Assembly: GCA_963838795.1 (NCBI GenBank) | Contig: CAWISL010000010.1 | Location: 248,001-312,000 of the forward strand | Reading direction: 5' to 3' | Length of the DNA stretch: 64,000 bases | Source of the DNA: JAIBJN01 sp963838795 | GTDB lineage: Bacteria; Actinomycetota; Thermoleophilia; Gaiellales; Gaiellaceae | Part shown: one piece after another, positions 15,534 through 23,796 of the stretch | How positions within the stretch are numbered: the first letter of the stretch is position 1 | How the letters are laid out: each line of letters opens with the position of its first letter | Notes under the pieces: model-generated | The model's database searches: none | Told to the model about the DNA's origin: nothing | The model's input: only the letters and a program-made list of their open reading frames with translations | Made by a program: the position numbers and the translations under genes

Positions 15534-16438
15534 AGGATCCGCGCGCCGAAGGCGCTGGCGGCCAGCTCCACCGCGAGCGCGGCGGTCTCGTTGCCGCGGT
15601 CCAGGATCGGGTTGACCTCGACGATTTCGAACGAGCTCATGAGGCCTGACTCGGCCACGAGCTCGAGCGCGAGGTGCGCCTCGCGGTAGGAGAGCCCTCC
15701 CCGTACCGGCGTCCCCACGCCCGGCGTCATGTCCGGATCGACGACGTCCATGTCGAGCGAGACGTGCACGAACGGCGCGCCCTCGACGCGCTCCAAGGCC
15801 TCGCGGACCGCTGGCTCGATGCCGCGACGATCGATCTCGCTCATCGTGTAGACGCCGAGCCCGCTCTCGCGCACGAACGCCCGCTCACCCTCGTCGAGGG
15901 AGCGCACTCCGATGAGGACAACGCGCTCCGGCGCGAGCGCCGGCAGCGGCCAGGCATCGCTGGCAAACGCCTCCGGGTCGCGACCGAGCGCCGCCGCGAG
16001 CGGCATCCCGTGCACGTTCCCGCTCGGGCTGGTCGCAGGCGTGTTCAGGTCGCCGTGCGCGTCCAGCCACAGCACCCCGCCCGGGCCGTAGACGGAGGCG
16101 AGCCCGCCGAGCGTCCCGAGCGCGATCGAGTGGTCGCCGCCGAGGACGATCGGCGTGCGCCCCTCCTCGACGGCCCGGGCGACCGCGCGGGCGATCCGCT
16201 CGCAGGTCTCCTTGATCTGGTCGAGGAAGCGCGCCTGCGGGCTCCCGCTCGCGGTCGCTTCCGCGACGACCGTGTCCACGTTCCCCCAGTCTTCGCACTC
16301 GATGCCGAGCTCCTGGAGACGATCCTCGAGACCCGCGTAGCGAATGGCCGACGGGCCCATGTCGACGCCGCGGCGCCCGGCGCCGAGGTCGAGCGCGGCG
16401 CCGATGATCGCCGCCTTCCGCTCCTGTCCGTCCGCCAC
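15530..16438 (-). CDS. Arginase/agmatinase family ureohydrolase
   Basis: The 302-residue protein carries all manganese-site motifs of the family: VLGGDHSIALG, LWLDAHGDLNTP and HVSLDMDVVDPDMTPGVG. It hydrolyses a guanidino compound to urea. GVDMGPSAIRYAGL near the N-terminus and EVNPILDRGNETA near the C-terminus favour arginase (RocF type, arginine to ornithine) over agmatinase, but specificity is inferred. GTG start, preceded by TAGCCT (16452-16447) eight bases upstream. Its stop and that of the convergent hydrolase share the same CTAG. Confidence 0.88.
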   Translation of the reverse strand: MADGQERKAAIIGAALDLGAGRRGVDMGPSAIRYAGLEDRLQELGIECEDWGNVDTVVAEATASGSPQARFLDQIKETCERIARAVARAVEEGRTPIVLGGDHSIALGTLGGLASVYGPGGVLWLDAHGDLNTPATSPSGNVHGMPLAAALGRDPEAFASDAWPLPALAPERVVLIGVRSLDEGERAFVRESGLGVYTMSEIDRRGIEPAVREALERVEGAPFVHVSLDMDVVDPDMTPGVGTPVRGGLSYREAHLALELVAESGLMSSFEIVEVNPILDRGNETAALAVELAASAFGARIL

Positions 16439-16466
16439 GGCCCGTGAGGCTACACTTCGGTGCCTC

Positions 16467-16539
16467 GGCGAGGTAGCTCAGTCGGTAGAGCACACGGCTG
16501 AAAACCGTGGTGTCGCCGGTTCGATTCCGGCCCTCGCCA
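16467..16539 (+). tRNA. tRNA-Phe (GAA)
   Basis: A full cloverleaf can be drawn: acceptor GGCGAGG pairs with CCTCGCC, D stem GCTC/GAGC, anticodon stem CACGG/CCGTG with loop CTGAAAA (anticodon GAA), and T arm GCCGG-TTCGATT-CCGGC. The discriminator is A and CCA is not encoded. TACACT at 16451-16456 is a plausible -10. It is convergent with the ABC permease gene ending nine bases downstream. Confidence 0.97.
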
Positions 16540-16547
16540 CTCCCCGC

Positions 16548-17450
16548 CTATCCGACCTCCGGCTCGGGCTCGCGAGTCCGATCCAGCCGCCTGCGGCGTG
16601 TCCTCGTGGCCGGCCACCGGCGGGGGTCGAGCGCGTCGCCGAGCCCGTCGGCCAGCAGGCCCGCTCCGACGGCGAAGATCCCGATGGCGAGGCTGGGGAG
16701 GAAGACAAGCCAGAGCCGTCCGAACGTGATGCCTTCGAGGGCGATGTTGCCCCAGGTCGCCGTCGGCGCCTCGGGCCCAAGCCCGAGCACCGCGAGGAAG
16801 GCCTCGCCGAGGATCACGGCGGGCAGCTCGAGGAAGAGCGCCACGACCACGATTCCGAGCGAGTTGGGGATGACGTGCCGTCGAGCGACGGCGGAGCGCC
16901 CCGCCCCGAGCGCGCGAGCGGCCCGCACGTAGTCCTGCTGCTTCAGCAGCACCACCTCCCCGCGAACCAGGCGCGCGGTGATCATCCAGTTGACGATGGC
17001 GAGGGCCAAGACGACCGTCTGGACGTTCTGCGCTTGGAGGCCGACGAAGACCAGGATGACGATGCTCACTGGCAACCGGGGAATGGCAAGCAGGCCGTCC
17101 AGGAGACGCATCATCACCGCGTCCACCCTTCCGCCGAGCAGGCCCGAGGTCGCGCCGTACCCGACACCGAGGACGAAGATGACGGCCAGAGCGGCGCCGG
17201 CGATCAGGAGCGTCGTCCGCCCGCCGACTGCGAGCCGAGTGAAGATGTCGCGCCCGTATTGGTCGGTGCCGAACCAGTGCTCGGCGCCAGGCGCCTCCCG
17301 TACTGCCGAGAAGTCAGCCGCGTTCGAGTCGTACGAGGAGATGGCTGGGACAAGAACGCAGTAGGCGACGATCAGCAGAACGACTGCGATTCCCAGGCAG
17401 GCGGTCGGGTTGCGCACGAAGGCCCCGGCCATCCGTCGGCGGCCGCTCAC
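16548..17450 (-). CDS. ABC transporter permease, DppC/OppC type
   Basis: A 300-residue inner-membrane permease with about six helices. It has the GTDQYGRDIFTRLAVGGRTTL segment (seen as WFGTDQYGRDIF) typical of DppC, and the cytoplasmic EAA loop ARALGAGRSAVARRHVIPNS. The start is GTG 17450, which overlaps the DppB stop as GTGA; longer in-frame reading further upstream is out of frame with real coding. It pairs with the DppB gene to form a peptide/nickel-type import channel. No ATPase or binding protein gene is in the window. Confidence 0.88.
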   Translation of the reverse strand: MSGRRRMAGAFVRNPTACLGIAVVLLIVAYCVLVPAISSYDSNAADFSAVREAPGAEHWFGTDQYGRDIFTRLAVGGRTTLLIAGAALAVIFVLGVGYGATSGLLGGRVDAVMMRLLDGLLAIPRLPVSIVILVFVGLQAQNVQTVVLALAIVNWMITARLVRGEVVLLKQQDYVRAARALGAGRSAVARRHVIPNSLGIVVVALFLELPAVILGEAFLAVLGLGPEAPTATWGNIALEGITFGRLWLVFLPSLAIGIFAVGAGLLADGLGDALDPRRWPATRTRRRRLDRTREPEPEVG

Positions 17451-18376
17451 CGGTCCAGCATCCTCGGGTCGAGGATCGCCATGAGCACATCGGCCACGAG
17501 GTTGACCACCAGGACGAGGACTGTCAGCGCGACCGTGAGACCGAGGATCATCGGGTAGTCCTTCGCCCGGGTGGCGTCCAGAAACTCGTTCGAGATGCCG
17601 GGCACCGCGAAGGCCGCCTCGACGAAGAGAGCTCCGGTGACCAGGAGGGCGAGCATCGGCGGGGTGGCCGAGAGGATGGGAACCGCTGAATTCCGGAGGA
17701 CGTGAAGGCCGATCACGCGACGCTGCCGCAGCCCCTTCGCCCTGGCGGTGCGAACGTAGTCCGACTGGAGCGTCTCGACGGCGGCCACGCGCGTCAAGCG
17801 GGCGACGTAGCCGGCCGGGGCCAGGCCGAGTGCGAAGACGGGCAGCACCTTCCCCTGCCGGGTATCCCAGCCGAGCGGGAAGACGTCCCATTCGAACACC
17901 AGATAGCGCGAGAGCACATAGGTGACGAAGAAGATCGGCACCACGAGGAGGACGCTCGCCGCCGACGTCGCCAGGTGGTCGAGCATCGAGCCTCGGCGGA
18001 CCGCAGCGAAGAGCCCGAGCAGGACGCCAACGGGGATCGCCCACAGAGCCGCCAGCAGGACCAGCTCAGCCGTGACCGGGAACCCCTCCTCCACCGCGGC
18101 GTCGACCGATCGATTGCGGTTGACCAGGCTCGGGCCGAAGTCGAGCGTGGCAACGTTCTTCACGTACGTTGCGAACTCGATCGGCCACGGCTCGTCCATG
18201 TTGTAGAAGTCGGTCAGGTCCCGCTGAAGCGGCGCCGGCAGACCGGGCACGCCCTCAGGGGGCTCGAACGGGGTTCCGCCGGCGCCGCGCATGAGCGCGA
18301 ACGTGAGCAGCATCACCAGGAGAAGGACCGGGATCGCCCAAAGCAGGCGCCGGAGGATGAAGCCGGCCATCGACAC
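17447..18376 (-). CDS. ABC transporter permease, DppB/OppB type
   Basis: A 309-residue permease starting AGFILRRLLWAIPVLLLVML, the standard DppB/OppB N-terminal helix. The EAA loop is DYVRTARAKGLRQRRVIGLHVLRN and the C-terminus RAKDYPMILGLTVALTVLVL. There are six predicted membrane helices. The periplasmic first loop (about 35-100) contains DEPWPIEFATYVKN. It forms a heterodimeric channel with the downstream DppC. The substrate cannot be told without the binding protein, which is missing nearby. Confidence 0.88.
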   Translation of the reverse strand: MSMAGFILRRLLWAIPVLLLVMLLTFALMRGAGGTPFEPPEGVPGLPAPLQRDLTDFYNMDEPWPIEFATYVKNVATLDFGPSLVNRNRSVDAAVEEGFPVTAELVLLAALWAIPVGVLLGLFAAVRRGSMLDHLATSAASVLLVVPIFFVTYVLSRYLVFEWDVFPLGWDTRQGKVLPVFALGLAPAGYVARLTRVAAVETLQSDYVRTARAKGLRQRRVIGLHVLRNSAVPILSATPPMLALLVTGALFVEAAFAVPGISNEFLDATRAKDYPMILGLTVALTVLVLVVNLVADVLMAILDPRMLDR

Positions 18377-18407
18377 CTAGATTTCGGACGGTCCGGTCGC
18401 CAGGTGG

Positions 18408-20255
18408 TTAGCCGGTGCCGTCGTCAGCCTCCCGGCGCCGCTCGAGCAGGTCGAAGTAGAGCAGCGTGCCGGCGATGGCCGTGTACGGAAACACGACCAT
18501 GTAGACGACGGAGCCGACCACGTCGATCAGCACGGGGGACAACCCGGTCTTGAAGAGGAGCACGAAGCCGATGATCGGCCCGGTTCCGACCAGGATGAGA
18601 TAGAGGAGACCGACGAGAAGCGCGGTTCGCCACCAGTGCCCGCGCACGAGCGCGGCCGAGGCGCCCTGTGAGGACCTGGCCGAGTGCCCGTGGAGAACGA
18701 CCTCGATGAGAACGAACACGCGCCTGATCAAGCGGTAGATCGCCACCGGGATCCCGACGATCGTGATCGCGATCGCCAGCTGGACGAGCACGGCGAGCAA
18801 GGCCGCCCCGAGGAGGCTCCAGAAGCGCCGGAGGACGAGCCTGTACGCCTGCACGCAGCCGACGGTACGGCCCGAGTCGAGGTTCCTGAGCACGAGCGCG
18901 ATCGCGGCGCTCACCAGGATCGTCGAGAGCACGGTGAGGGAGATGGAAAGCTGGACGTCGGGGAGAAACGTGGTCACGAGCCATTGCAGGCCCGCGGCGA
19001 CCGCCTCGAGCAGGAGGAAGACCGCGCCGAGCGCGAGAAAGCGAAGCGGCCTGCGGGCGTAGATCCTCCCGGCGGAGAGGACGATCTGCCCGATGCCGCG
19101 CTGCATCCGAATCGGATCCGACCGGACCGGCCGCCAGCGGGTGCGCCATAGGAGGAGCCCCAGCAGCGCGAGCACGACGGCAATGGTGGCCACCGTCACC
19201 ACCGGCTGGTCGAAGTAGTCGGTGAGGAGCCCGGCGGCGAACTCGACGCCGCCGCAGAACGCCCCGCTCACGCTCGGGCCGAACGTCCGGCCGGCCGGCA
19301 CCGCCACGCTGCCGCCGCGGAGATCGTCCTGCCAGGTGATCGGCTCCAGCCAGCGATCCTTGGTGTTCGGCCCGGTCGGGCCGTTGTTCGGCGCCTTCTC
19401 CTTCTCGCCCCAGAGCCCGTCGTACGCGAGCCAGGCCAGGTTGCCGTCGCGAGACGCCGGCTCCGTCGGCACGACGACGGCCGCCAGCTGGACCCGGTGC
19501 GAGGGGCCTGTCGAGTCGTCGCAGCCGATCCCCTCGCTCGCCGTCCTGCCGAGCCACAGCCGGTCCGAGTAGTAGCTCGCGTGCGAGCCCGCCGCCGGGT
19601 AGACCACCGGGTGGTCGCCGACTTTCTCGAGCTTGTCGTCGTCCCAGTCGGCGCGCTCGCCGCCCTCGTGCTGGGCATACCCGACCTCGCTGGGCCCGGC
19701 GAGGAGCGCCTCCTCGACCGTGTCCGCGTCGAAGACGAGCTGGATGCCCTCCCAGTCGCTCTCGTGCTTGTTGTTGAAGTCGTTGAAGTAGTAGTAGAAC
19801 CAGTACTCGAGGGCGAGCTTCCCGGGCGCGCCAGCCTGAGTGGTGACGTGGGCATAGGCGAGAGAGGGTTTCCCCTCGGCGAGGCGCATGCCGTCCGCCT
19901 CGTAGGTGCACCCTGGTTCGAGCGGGTTCCCGGGGAAGTCGAGGAAGTAGTCCTCTCCCTTGCCGTAGAGGTCGCCCGCCATCGGCGCGGTCTCGACGAC
20001 CGGGCTGCCCTTGCCGGGCCCTCGCAGGACGACCTCCGGGCTCCCGAGCACGATCTGCACCGTTGTCGGGCGCCAGGGCTCGCCCTCGAGCGTCTTCGCC
20101 CCGCACGGGCCCTCCTGGTCCTTCAGCGCGACGATCGGCGCGTAGCGATCCGCGAGCTCCTGCTCGGGGCCGGCCGCATCTGCGACCGACGCGACGGCGA
20201 GCGTGAGGAGCGCCACCGCCGCTCGAACGAGCAGACGCGCGCTAGCGGCCGTCAA
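18408..20255 (-). CDS. Exported Vps62-like domain protein with C-terminal membrane region
   Basis: The 615-residue product has a signal peptide (VRAAVALLTLAVASVADAA) and a large outside domain. That domain contains DRYAPIVALKDQEGPCG, EYWFYYYFNDFNNKHESDWE and YPAAGSHASYYSDRLWLG, a pattern like Vps62/DUF946 proteins. A membrane helix lies near residue 350, then about five further helices in a C-terminal region (residues 400-600) resembling multi-helix DUF-type membrane domains. Function unknown. The start is uncertain. TTG 20255 gives a clean signal peptide and overlaps the upstream gene by 14 bases, but its GGAG is only one base away. Longer reading to 20480 is antisense-like and unlikely. Confidence 0.65.
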   Translation of the reverse strand: MTAASARLLVRAAVALLTLAVASVADAAGPEQELADRYAPIVALKDQEGPCGAKTLEGEPWRPTTVQIVLGSPEVVLRGPGKGSPVVETAPMAGDLYGKGEDYFLDFPGNPLEPGCTYEADGMRLAEGKPSLAYAHVTTQAGAPGKLALEYWFYYYFNDFNNKHESDWEGIQLVFDADTVEEALLAGPSEVGYAQHEGGERADWDDDKLEKVGDHPVVYPAAGSHASYYSDRLWLGRTASEGIGCDDSTGPSHRVQLAAVVVPTEPASRDGNLAWLAYDGLWGEKEKAPNNGPTGPNTKDRWLEPITWQDDLRGGSVAVPAGRTFGPSVSGAFCGGVEFAAGLLTDYFDQPVVTVATIAVVLALLGLLLWRTRWRPVRSDPIRMQRGIGQIVLSAGRIYARRPLRFLALGAVFLLLEAVAAGLQWLVTTFLPDVQLSISLTVLSTILVSAAIALVLRNLDSGRTVGCVQAYRLVLRRFWSLLGAALLAVLVQLAIAITIVGIPVAIYRLIRRVFVLIEVVLHGHSARSSQGASAALVRGHWWRTALLVGLLYLILVGTGPIIGFVLLFKTGLSPVLIDVVGSVVYMVVFPYTAIAGTLLYFDLLERRREADDGTG

Positions 20256-21036
20256 TCTCCGGCCCGCCCGGAGCCTCCTTCGGCGGCTGTGGACTGGGCG
20301 CGCCGCCGAGCAGGTCGTAGACGCGGGTCTGGCGATGCTGCCAGCGCTCCCGCCGCTTGGCCTCTCGCGCGACCGCCCGCCGAAACTTCCGGCCCTTTCG
20401 CCCCTCACCGCTCGGATCGTAGAAGCGCCGCGCCCACCAGGAGCGAGGCTTTGCCAGGCGCAGGGCGCCGAAGAGCGCAAACGGAGGGAAGATCACACCC
20501 GTCAGGGCCAGCTTCAGCTTCCCCTTCAGGAAGGTCACGACCACGAGGATCACGTTGAGGCCGATCGCCAACCAGAAGTCCGAAGCGGTCTGCTCGCCCC
20601 GCTCCGCGCCGAACGGCGCGGTGGCGACGAGGCCGAGCAACAGGATCACGATCGCGGTCACGACGGCATCCACCGAGGCACGCCCCTCGGTCGACCAGTA
20701 GACGTCGTCGAGGTGGAAGACCATCGCGAACTCGTCGAGCGTGAGCGCCGCGCCCACGCCGAATGCGATCGCGAGCCATTCCGTGAAGACCTCCCCCGGA
20801 GAAAAGCCGAACGCGATCACTCCCGAGGCCGTCATCAGGACGATGCCGACGACGACGTGGTGCATGTGCACGTCACCCACATGGGTGCTGCCCCAGCCCC
20901 GCACCCGCGCGATGCGGGTATACGCGCGTGTCAGCACGAACGTGACGAGGAAGGCGAGCAGGAGAAGGAGCAGAGGCTCCTTCCCGGCCTCGTAGACATA
21001 GTCGGTGTAGCCCGGGATGAAGCGGAAGAGGTTCAT
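20242..21036 (-). CDS. Conserved integral membrane protein with HVGDVHMHH motif
   Basis: A 264-residue protein with five to six helices and a basic C-terminal tail (RKGRKFRRAVAREAKRRER). After the first helix come THVGDVHMHHVVVG, then TLDEFAMVFHLDDVYWSTEG; the cluster of His, Asp and Glu near the membrane face looks like a metal site. I know of no assigned function. ATG start. It is cotranscribed with the Vps62-like gene, whose start overlaps its stop. Confidence 0.65.
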   Translation of the reverse strand: MNLFRFIPGYTDYVYEAGKEPLLLLLLAFLVTFVLTRAYTRIARVRGWGSTHVGDVHMHHVVVGIVLMTASGVIAFGFSPGEVFTEWLAIAFGVGAALTLDEFAMVFHLDDVYWSTEGRASVDAVVTAIVILLLGLVATAPFGAERGEQTASDFWLAIGLNVILVVVTFLKGKLKLALTGVIFPPFALFGALRLAKPRSWWARRFYDPSGEGRKGRKFRRAVAREAKRRERWQHRQTRVYDLLGGAPSPQPPKEAPGGPEIDGR

Positions 21037-21089
21037 CTCGCAGCGGGGCGGCCCTGGGCGGGGCTGTGCCAGGGGAGTCTAGTCGCCAG

Positions 21090-21095
21090 TAGGTT
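21090..21095 (+). promoter_or_regulatory. -10 element, probable leaderless start for the 21102 gene
   Basis: TAGGTT ends six bases before TTG 21102, supporting that unusual start codon. Confidence 0.45.
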
Positions 21096-21101
21096 TCCGC
21101 C

Positions 21102-21659
21102 TTGCAGCTCGTCCGCCGGCGTCACGAGATCGAGATCACCCTGCCCTTGCCCGCCCCGGCGAACCTCTTCGTTGCCCCCGATGTCGGCCCGTTCTCTCCG
21201 CAGTACGAGACCTACGGCGATCGGCCCGGCATGGACGTGATCGCGTCCCGGCTCAGGACGGAGAGCCCGAGGTCACCGGTCCGGGCAATCGTCGAGCTTC
21301 CGGCGGAGGCCATCGAGCCGGGTCTCGAGGAGCGGGCCCAGGCCGCCGCCGGAAGATACTGCCGCGTCAAGCTGGACGAGTTGGATCGGGGCCTGCGAGA
21401 GGTGACGTCACACGGAATCCGCGCTCTTCTGCTCGGCCTCCTGGCGGTGCTCGTCCTCAACGGCCTCGCGCGGCCGCTCGAGCGGAGCGGCGACGCGCTC
21501 CTGGAGCTCCTCGCGCAGGGGCTGCAGATCACCTCCTGGGTGATCCTTTGGGTTCCGATCGGCCTGCTCGTCTACGACCGCTGGTACTACACGCGCGACC
21601 GCAAGATCTATCGTCGGATGGAGACGATGGAGATCAGGGTCGTCCCTCGGCGGACCTAG
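21102..21659 (+). CDS. Hypothetical membrane protein (185 aa)
   Basis: The product has a soluble N-terminal half (IEITLPLPAPANLFVAPDVG, with an SPQYETYGDRPGMD segment) and two membrane helices at about 108-130 and 145-165, ending in a basic tail DRKIYRRMETMEIRVV. I do not recognise a family. The TTG start is supported by a -10 element (TAGGTT) six bases upstream and by the clean strand pattern that follows. Located between two leftward operons. Confidence 0.6.
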   Translation: MQLVRRRHEIEITLPLPAPANLFVAPDVGPFSPQYETYGDRPGMDVIASRLRTESPRSPVRAIVELPAEAIEPGLEERAQAAAGRYCRVKLDELDRGLREVTSHGIRALLLGLLAVLVLNGLARPLERSGDALLELLAQGLQITSWVILWVPIGLLVYDRWYYTRDRKIYRRMETMEIRVVPRRT

Positions 21660-21722
21660 CCCGACCGAAAAAACGACGTCCGGGCCGGTGCAACCGTGCC
21701 GCGAACGCCGTTTCGCCGGATC

Positions 21723-22358
21723 CTACTCCCCAACCCGTTTTCGCGCCAGGAGCGCCGTGCCGGTTCCGGCCGCGAGCTCCTCGAAGCTCGTGAAGCCGAA
21801 CGGCGCCAGCCCGGCGCGCAGGGTCTCGGGCGGCGTCCAGATCGGCGTCGAGGGGCCGGAGACATGGGCGACCACGACGGTTCCACCCGGCGCCGTGACA
21901 CGCGCGAGCTCGGCGAAGAAGGGGATCATGTTGAGCAGGACGACGAGGTCGAACGCCTCGGTGCGGACGGGGAGCGCAGAGGCGTCGGCAACCTCGAAGC
22001 GCACGCGCGGAGGGAAGTCCGCCGGCAGCAGGCGACGCGCCTGCTCCACCATCGCGGGCGCCAGGTCGACGCCGAGAACCTCGGCTTGCGGAAAGCGCTC
22101 CGCCACCAGGCGGGCCGCCTTGCCGGTCCCGGTTCCAAGGTCGAGGGCGCGCGCGGGAGGGTGGGCGAGCCGTTCGAGCGCCGCCGAGAGCGGAGCGAGC
22201 GACTCCGGTCCGAGGATCCCGTCCCATTCGGGCGCGAGCGCCTCGAACTGGGCGCGCAACGGCCGGCGAAAGACGCGCCAGAGCGCCGGCCAGGCCACGA
22301 CGGCGCGCGTCGCCAGGCGTGCGAAGCGCTTCCCCGCTCCGATGACGAGTGCATTCAC
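21723..22358 (-). CDS. Class I SAM-dependent methyltransferase
   Basis: The 211-residue protein has motif I ARALDLGTGTGKAARLVAERF, acidic post I VLGVDLAPAMVEQAR, motif II VRFEVADASALPVRTEAFD and motif III-like RVTAPGGTVVVAH. This is a UbiE/Methyltransf_11 type fold; the substrate is unknown. The GTG start overlaps the stop of the SAM hydrolase gene as GTGA, so the two are translationally coupled. That may link use of SAM with its turnover, but this is inference. Confidence 0.82.
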   Translation of the reverse strand: MNALVIGAGKRFARLATRAVVAWPALWRVFRRPLRAQFEALAPEWDGILGPESLAPLSAALERLAHPPARALDLGTGTGKAARLVAERFPQAEVLGVDLAPAMVEQARRLLPADFPPRVRFEVADASALPVRTEAFDLVVLLNMIPFFAELARVTAPGGTVVVAHVSGPSTPIWTPPETLRAGLAPFGFTSFEELAAGTGTALLARKRVGE

Positions 22359-23164
22359 CGAAGCGCCGTCAGCTCGAGCTCCTGCCCAAGGACTACCCCG
22401 AACATCTCGGCCGCGTTGCCCTGGTTGATCGCCAGGGAGATGTTCCGGTAGGCGTCCTCGTAGAGGACGATGTCCCCTCTGCGGACCTCCGCGAACGTCG
22501 CGGCCACAACCGCGAAGTAGCGTTCGAAGCCGACCGAGACCTCGACCTGCGGCCCCGGCGCGATGCCGACGCTCTCGAGGTCGGCGCTCGTGAGGTTGAG
22601 CTGGACGTTTCCGAAGCGATCCGTGTGGACGACCGTCGCTCGGAGGCGCCGCGTCCCGACCTTCGGCGCCGGAAGCTCGAGCCGGACGAGCTCCGCGGCC
22701 GGGACGGCCGGGCCCAGCGCCTCCAGCTCGAGCCCGGCGGCGAGGTGAGCCGCAGCGGGAGCGAAGACGTCGCGGCCGTGAAACGTCCTCGCGACCGGGT
22801 CGAGCCGGTACGCCGGCTCGACGAGCTCGACGGCCGCGTCGATCCCACCCAGACGCTCGGCGGCCACGAGGAGAAGGCCGTTGTCGGGGCCGACGTAGAG
22901 GCGACCGTCGCCGCCCCGCAGAGCGAGCGGCTTTCGCTCGCCGCCGACGCCGGGGTCGACGACCGCGAGATGGACTCCCTCGGGCATGTACGGCAGCGTG
23001 TTGGCGAGGACGAGCGCACCCTGCAGGACGTTCGTCGGCGCGATGCCGTGCGTGATGTCGATCACCTCGACCTCGGGCGAGATCCGCTTGATCACGCCGC
23101 GACAGGCGCCGACGAAGTCGTCCTCGAGGCCGAAGTCGGTCAGGAAGGTGATGAACCGAGGGAT
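22355..23164 (-). CDS. SAM hydroxide adenosyltransferase (DUF62), non-canonical start
   Basis: The family hydrolyses S-adenosylmethionine to adenosine and methionine. Motifs seen: FLTDFGLEDDFVGACRG (substrate Asp region), VIDITHGIAP, HLAVVDPGVGG, YVGPDNGLL, TFHGRDVFAPAAAHLA and DRFGNVQLN. The first motif is upstream of the first GTG (23095), so that GTG is too late. The frame is open only to a TAA at 23177-23175 and offers no ATG, GTG or TTG. Candidates are ATC 23164 (giving PRFITFLTDFG), ATC 23152 or CTG 23143. I list ATC 23164, with 269 residues. The start region overlaps the hemD 3' end. Confidence 0.75.
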   Translation of the reverse strand: MPRFITFLTDFGLEDDFVGACRGVIKRISPEVEVIDITHGIAPTNVLQGALVLANTLPYMPEGVHLAVVDPGVGGERKPLALRGGDGRLYVGPDNGLLLVAAERLGGIDAAVELVEPAYRLDPVARTFHGRDVFAPAAAHLAAGLELEALGPAVPAAELVRLELPAPKVGTRRLRATVVHTDRFGNVQLNLTSADLESVGIAPGPQVEVSVGFERYFAVVAATFAEVRRGDIVLYEDAYRNISLAINQGNAAEMFGVVLGQELELTALR

Positions 23165-23796
23165 GCCGCGAGCTTAACCGCTTCGACGAGCCCCTCCCGG
23201 TCGTGCGTGCCCGCCTCCGCGACCACGCGCAACCCGCGTCCGCGCGCCACCTCGGACGTGACCGGGCCGATCGCCACGCACGGGAGGTCGACGCCGAGCG
23301 CTGCGAAGCTCCGCGCCGCGGATGCCGAGGCGAGGACCACCAGGTCCACCGCCGGAAACCGGTGGGGCCGCAGCTCCACGGTGCGGTAGAGGGAGACGAA
23401 GTCGGCCCCGAGCTCGCGGACGAGCACGTCGCGCGCGTCCTCGGCCCCGGCGAAGAGCACCCGCCCGGCGGGCTGGGGCAGCGCCGCCGCGAGGCCTTCC
23501 TGGGTGGAGGGGACGGCGACGAGCTCCGGCTCGACTCCGCGCTCTCGCAACGACTCCGCGGTTCCCCGCCCGACGACGGCCACTCGAGGGAGCGAGCCCT
23601 GGAGCCGCGCGAACAGAGCCTCGACGCCGTTTCGGCTCGTGAGAAGAAGCCAGTCGTACTCCCCGGCCCGGATAGGCGGCCCGGCGATCGGCTCGACGGC
23701 GACGAGCGGGCAGGCCGCGACCTCGAAGCCCAGGCCCTCGAGCTCCTCGGCGAGCCGATTCGAATGGTCCTCCGTTCCGGTGAGCGCGACCTTCAC
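23140..23796 (-). CDS. hemD: Uroporphyrinogen-III synthase
   Basis: A 218-residue protein that cyclises hydroxymethylbilane to uroporphyrinogen III. It is a weakly conserved family. Supporting segments are KVALTGTEDHSNRLAEELE, WLLLTSRNGVEALFARL, RVAVVGRGTAESLRERG, VLFAGAEDARDVLVREL, LVVLASASAARSF and CVAIGPVTSEVARGRGL. GTG 23796 overlaps the hemC stop as GTGA, which fixes the start; a longer reading upstream is arginine-rich out-of-frame sequence. It is directly downstream of hemC, as in many haem operons. Confidence 0.88.
   Translation of the reverse strand: MKVALTGTEDHSNRLAEELEGLGFEVAACPLVAVEPIAGPPIRAGEYDWLLLTSRNGVEALFARLQGSLPRVAVVGRGTAESLRERGVEPELVAVPSTQEGLAAALPQPAGRVLFAGAEDARDVLVRELGADFVSLYRTVELRPHRFPAVDLVVLASASAARSFAALGVDLPCVAIGPVTSEVARGRGLRVVAEAGTHDREGLVEAVKLAASLGSSPS

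Noticed and set aside
17451..18044. N-terminal extension of the DppC frame to 18044
   Set aside because: The extension is out of frame with the real DppB gene and is Arg/Gly-rich; the GTGA overlap at 17450 gives the true start.
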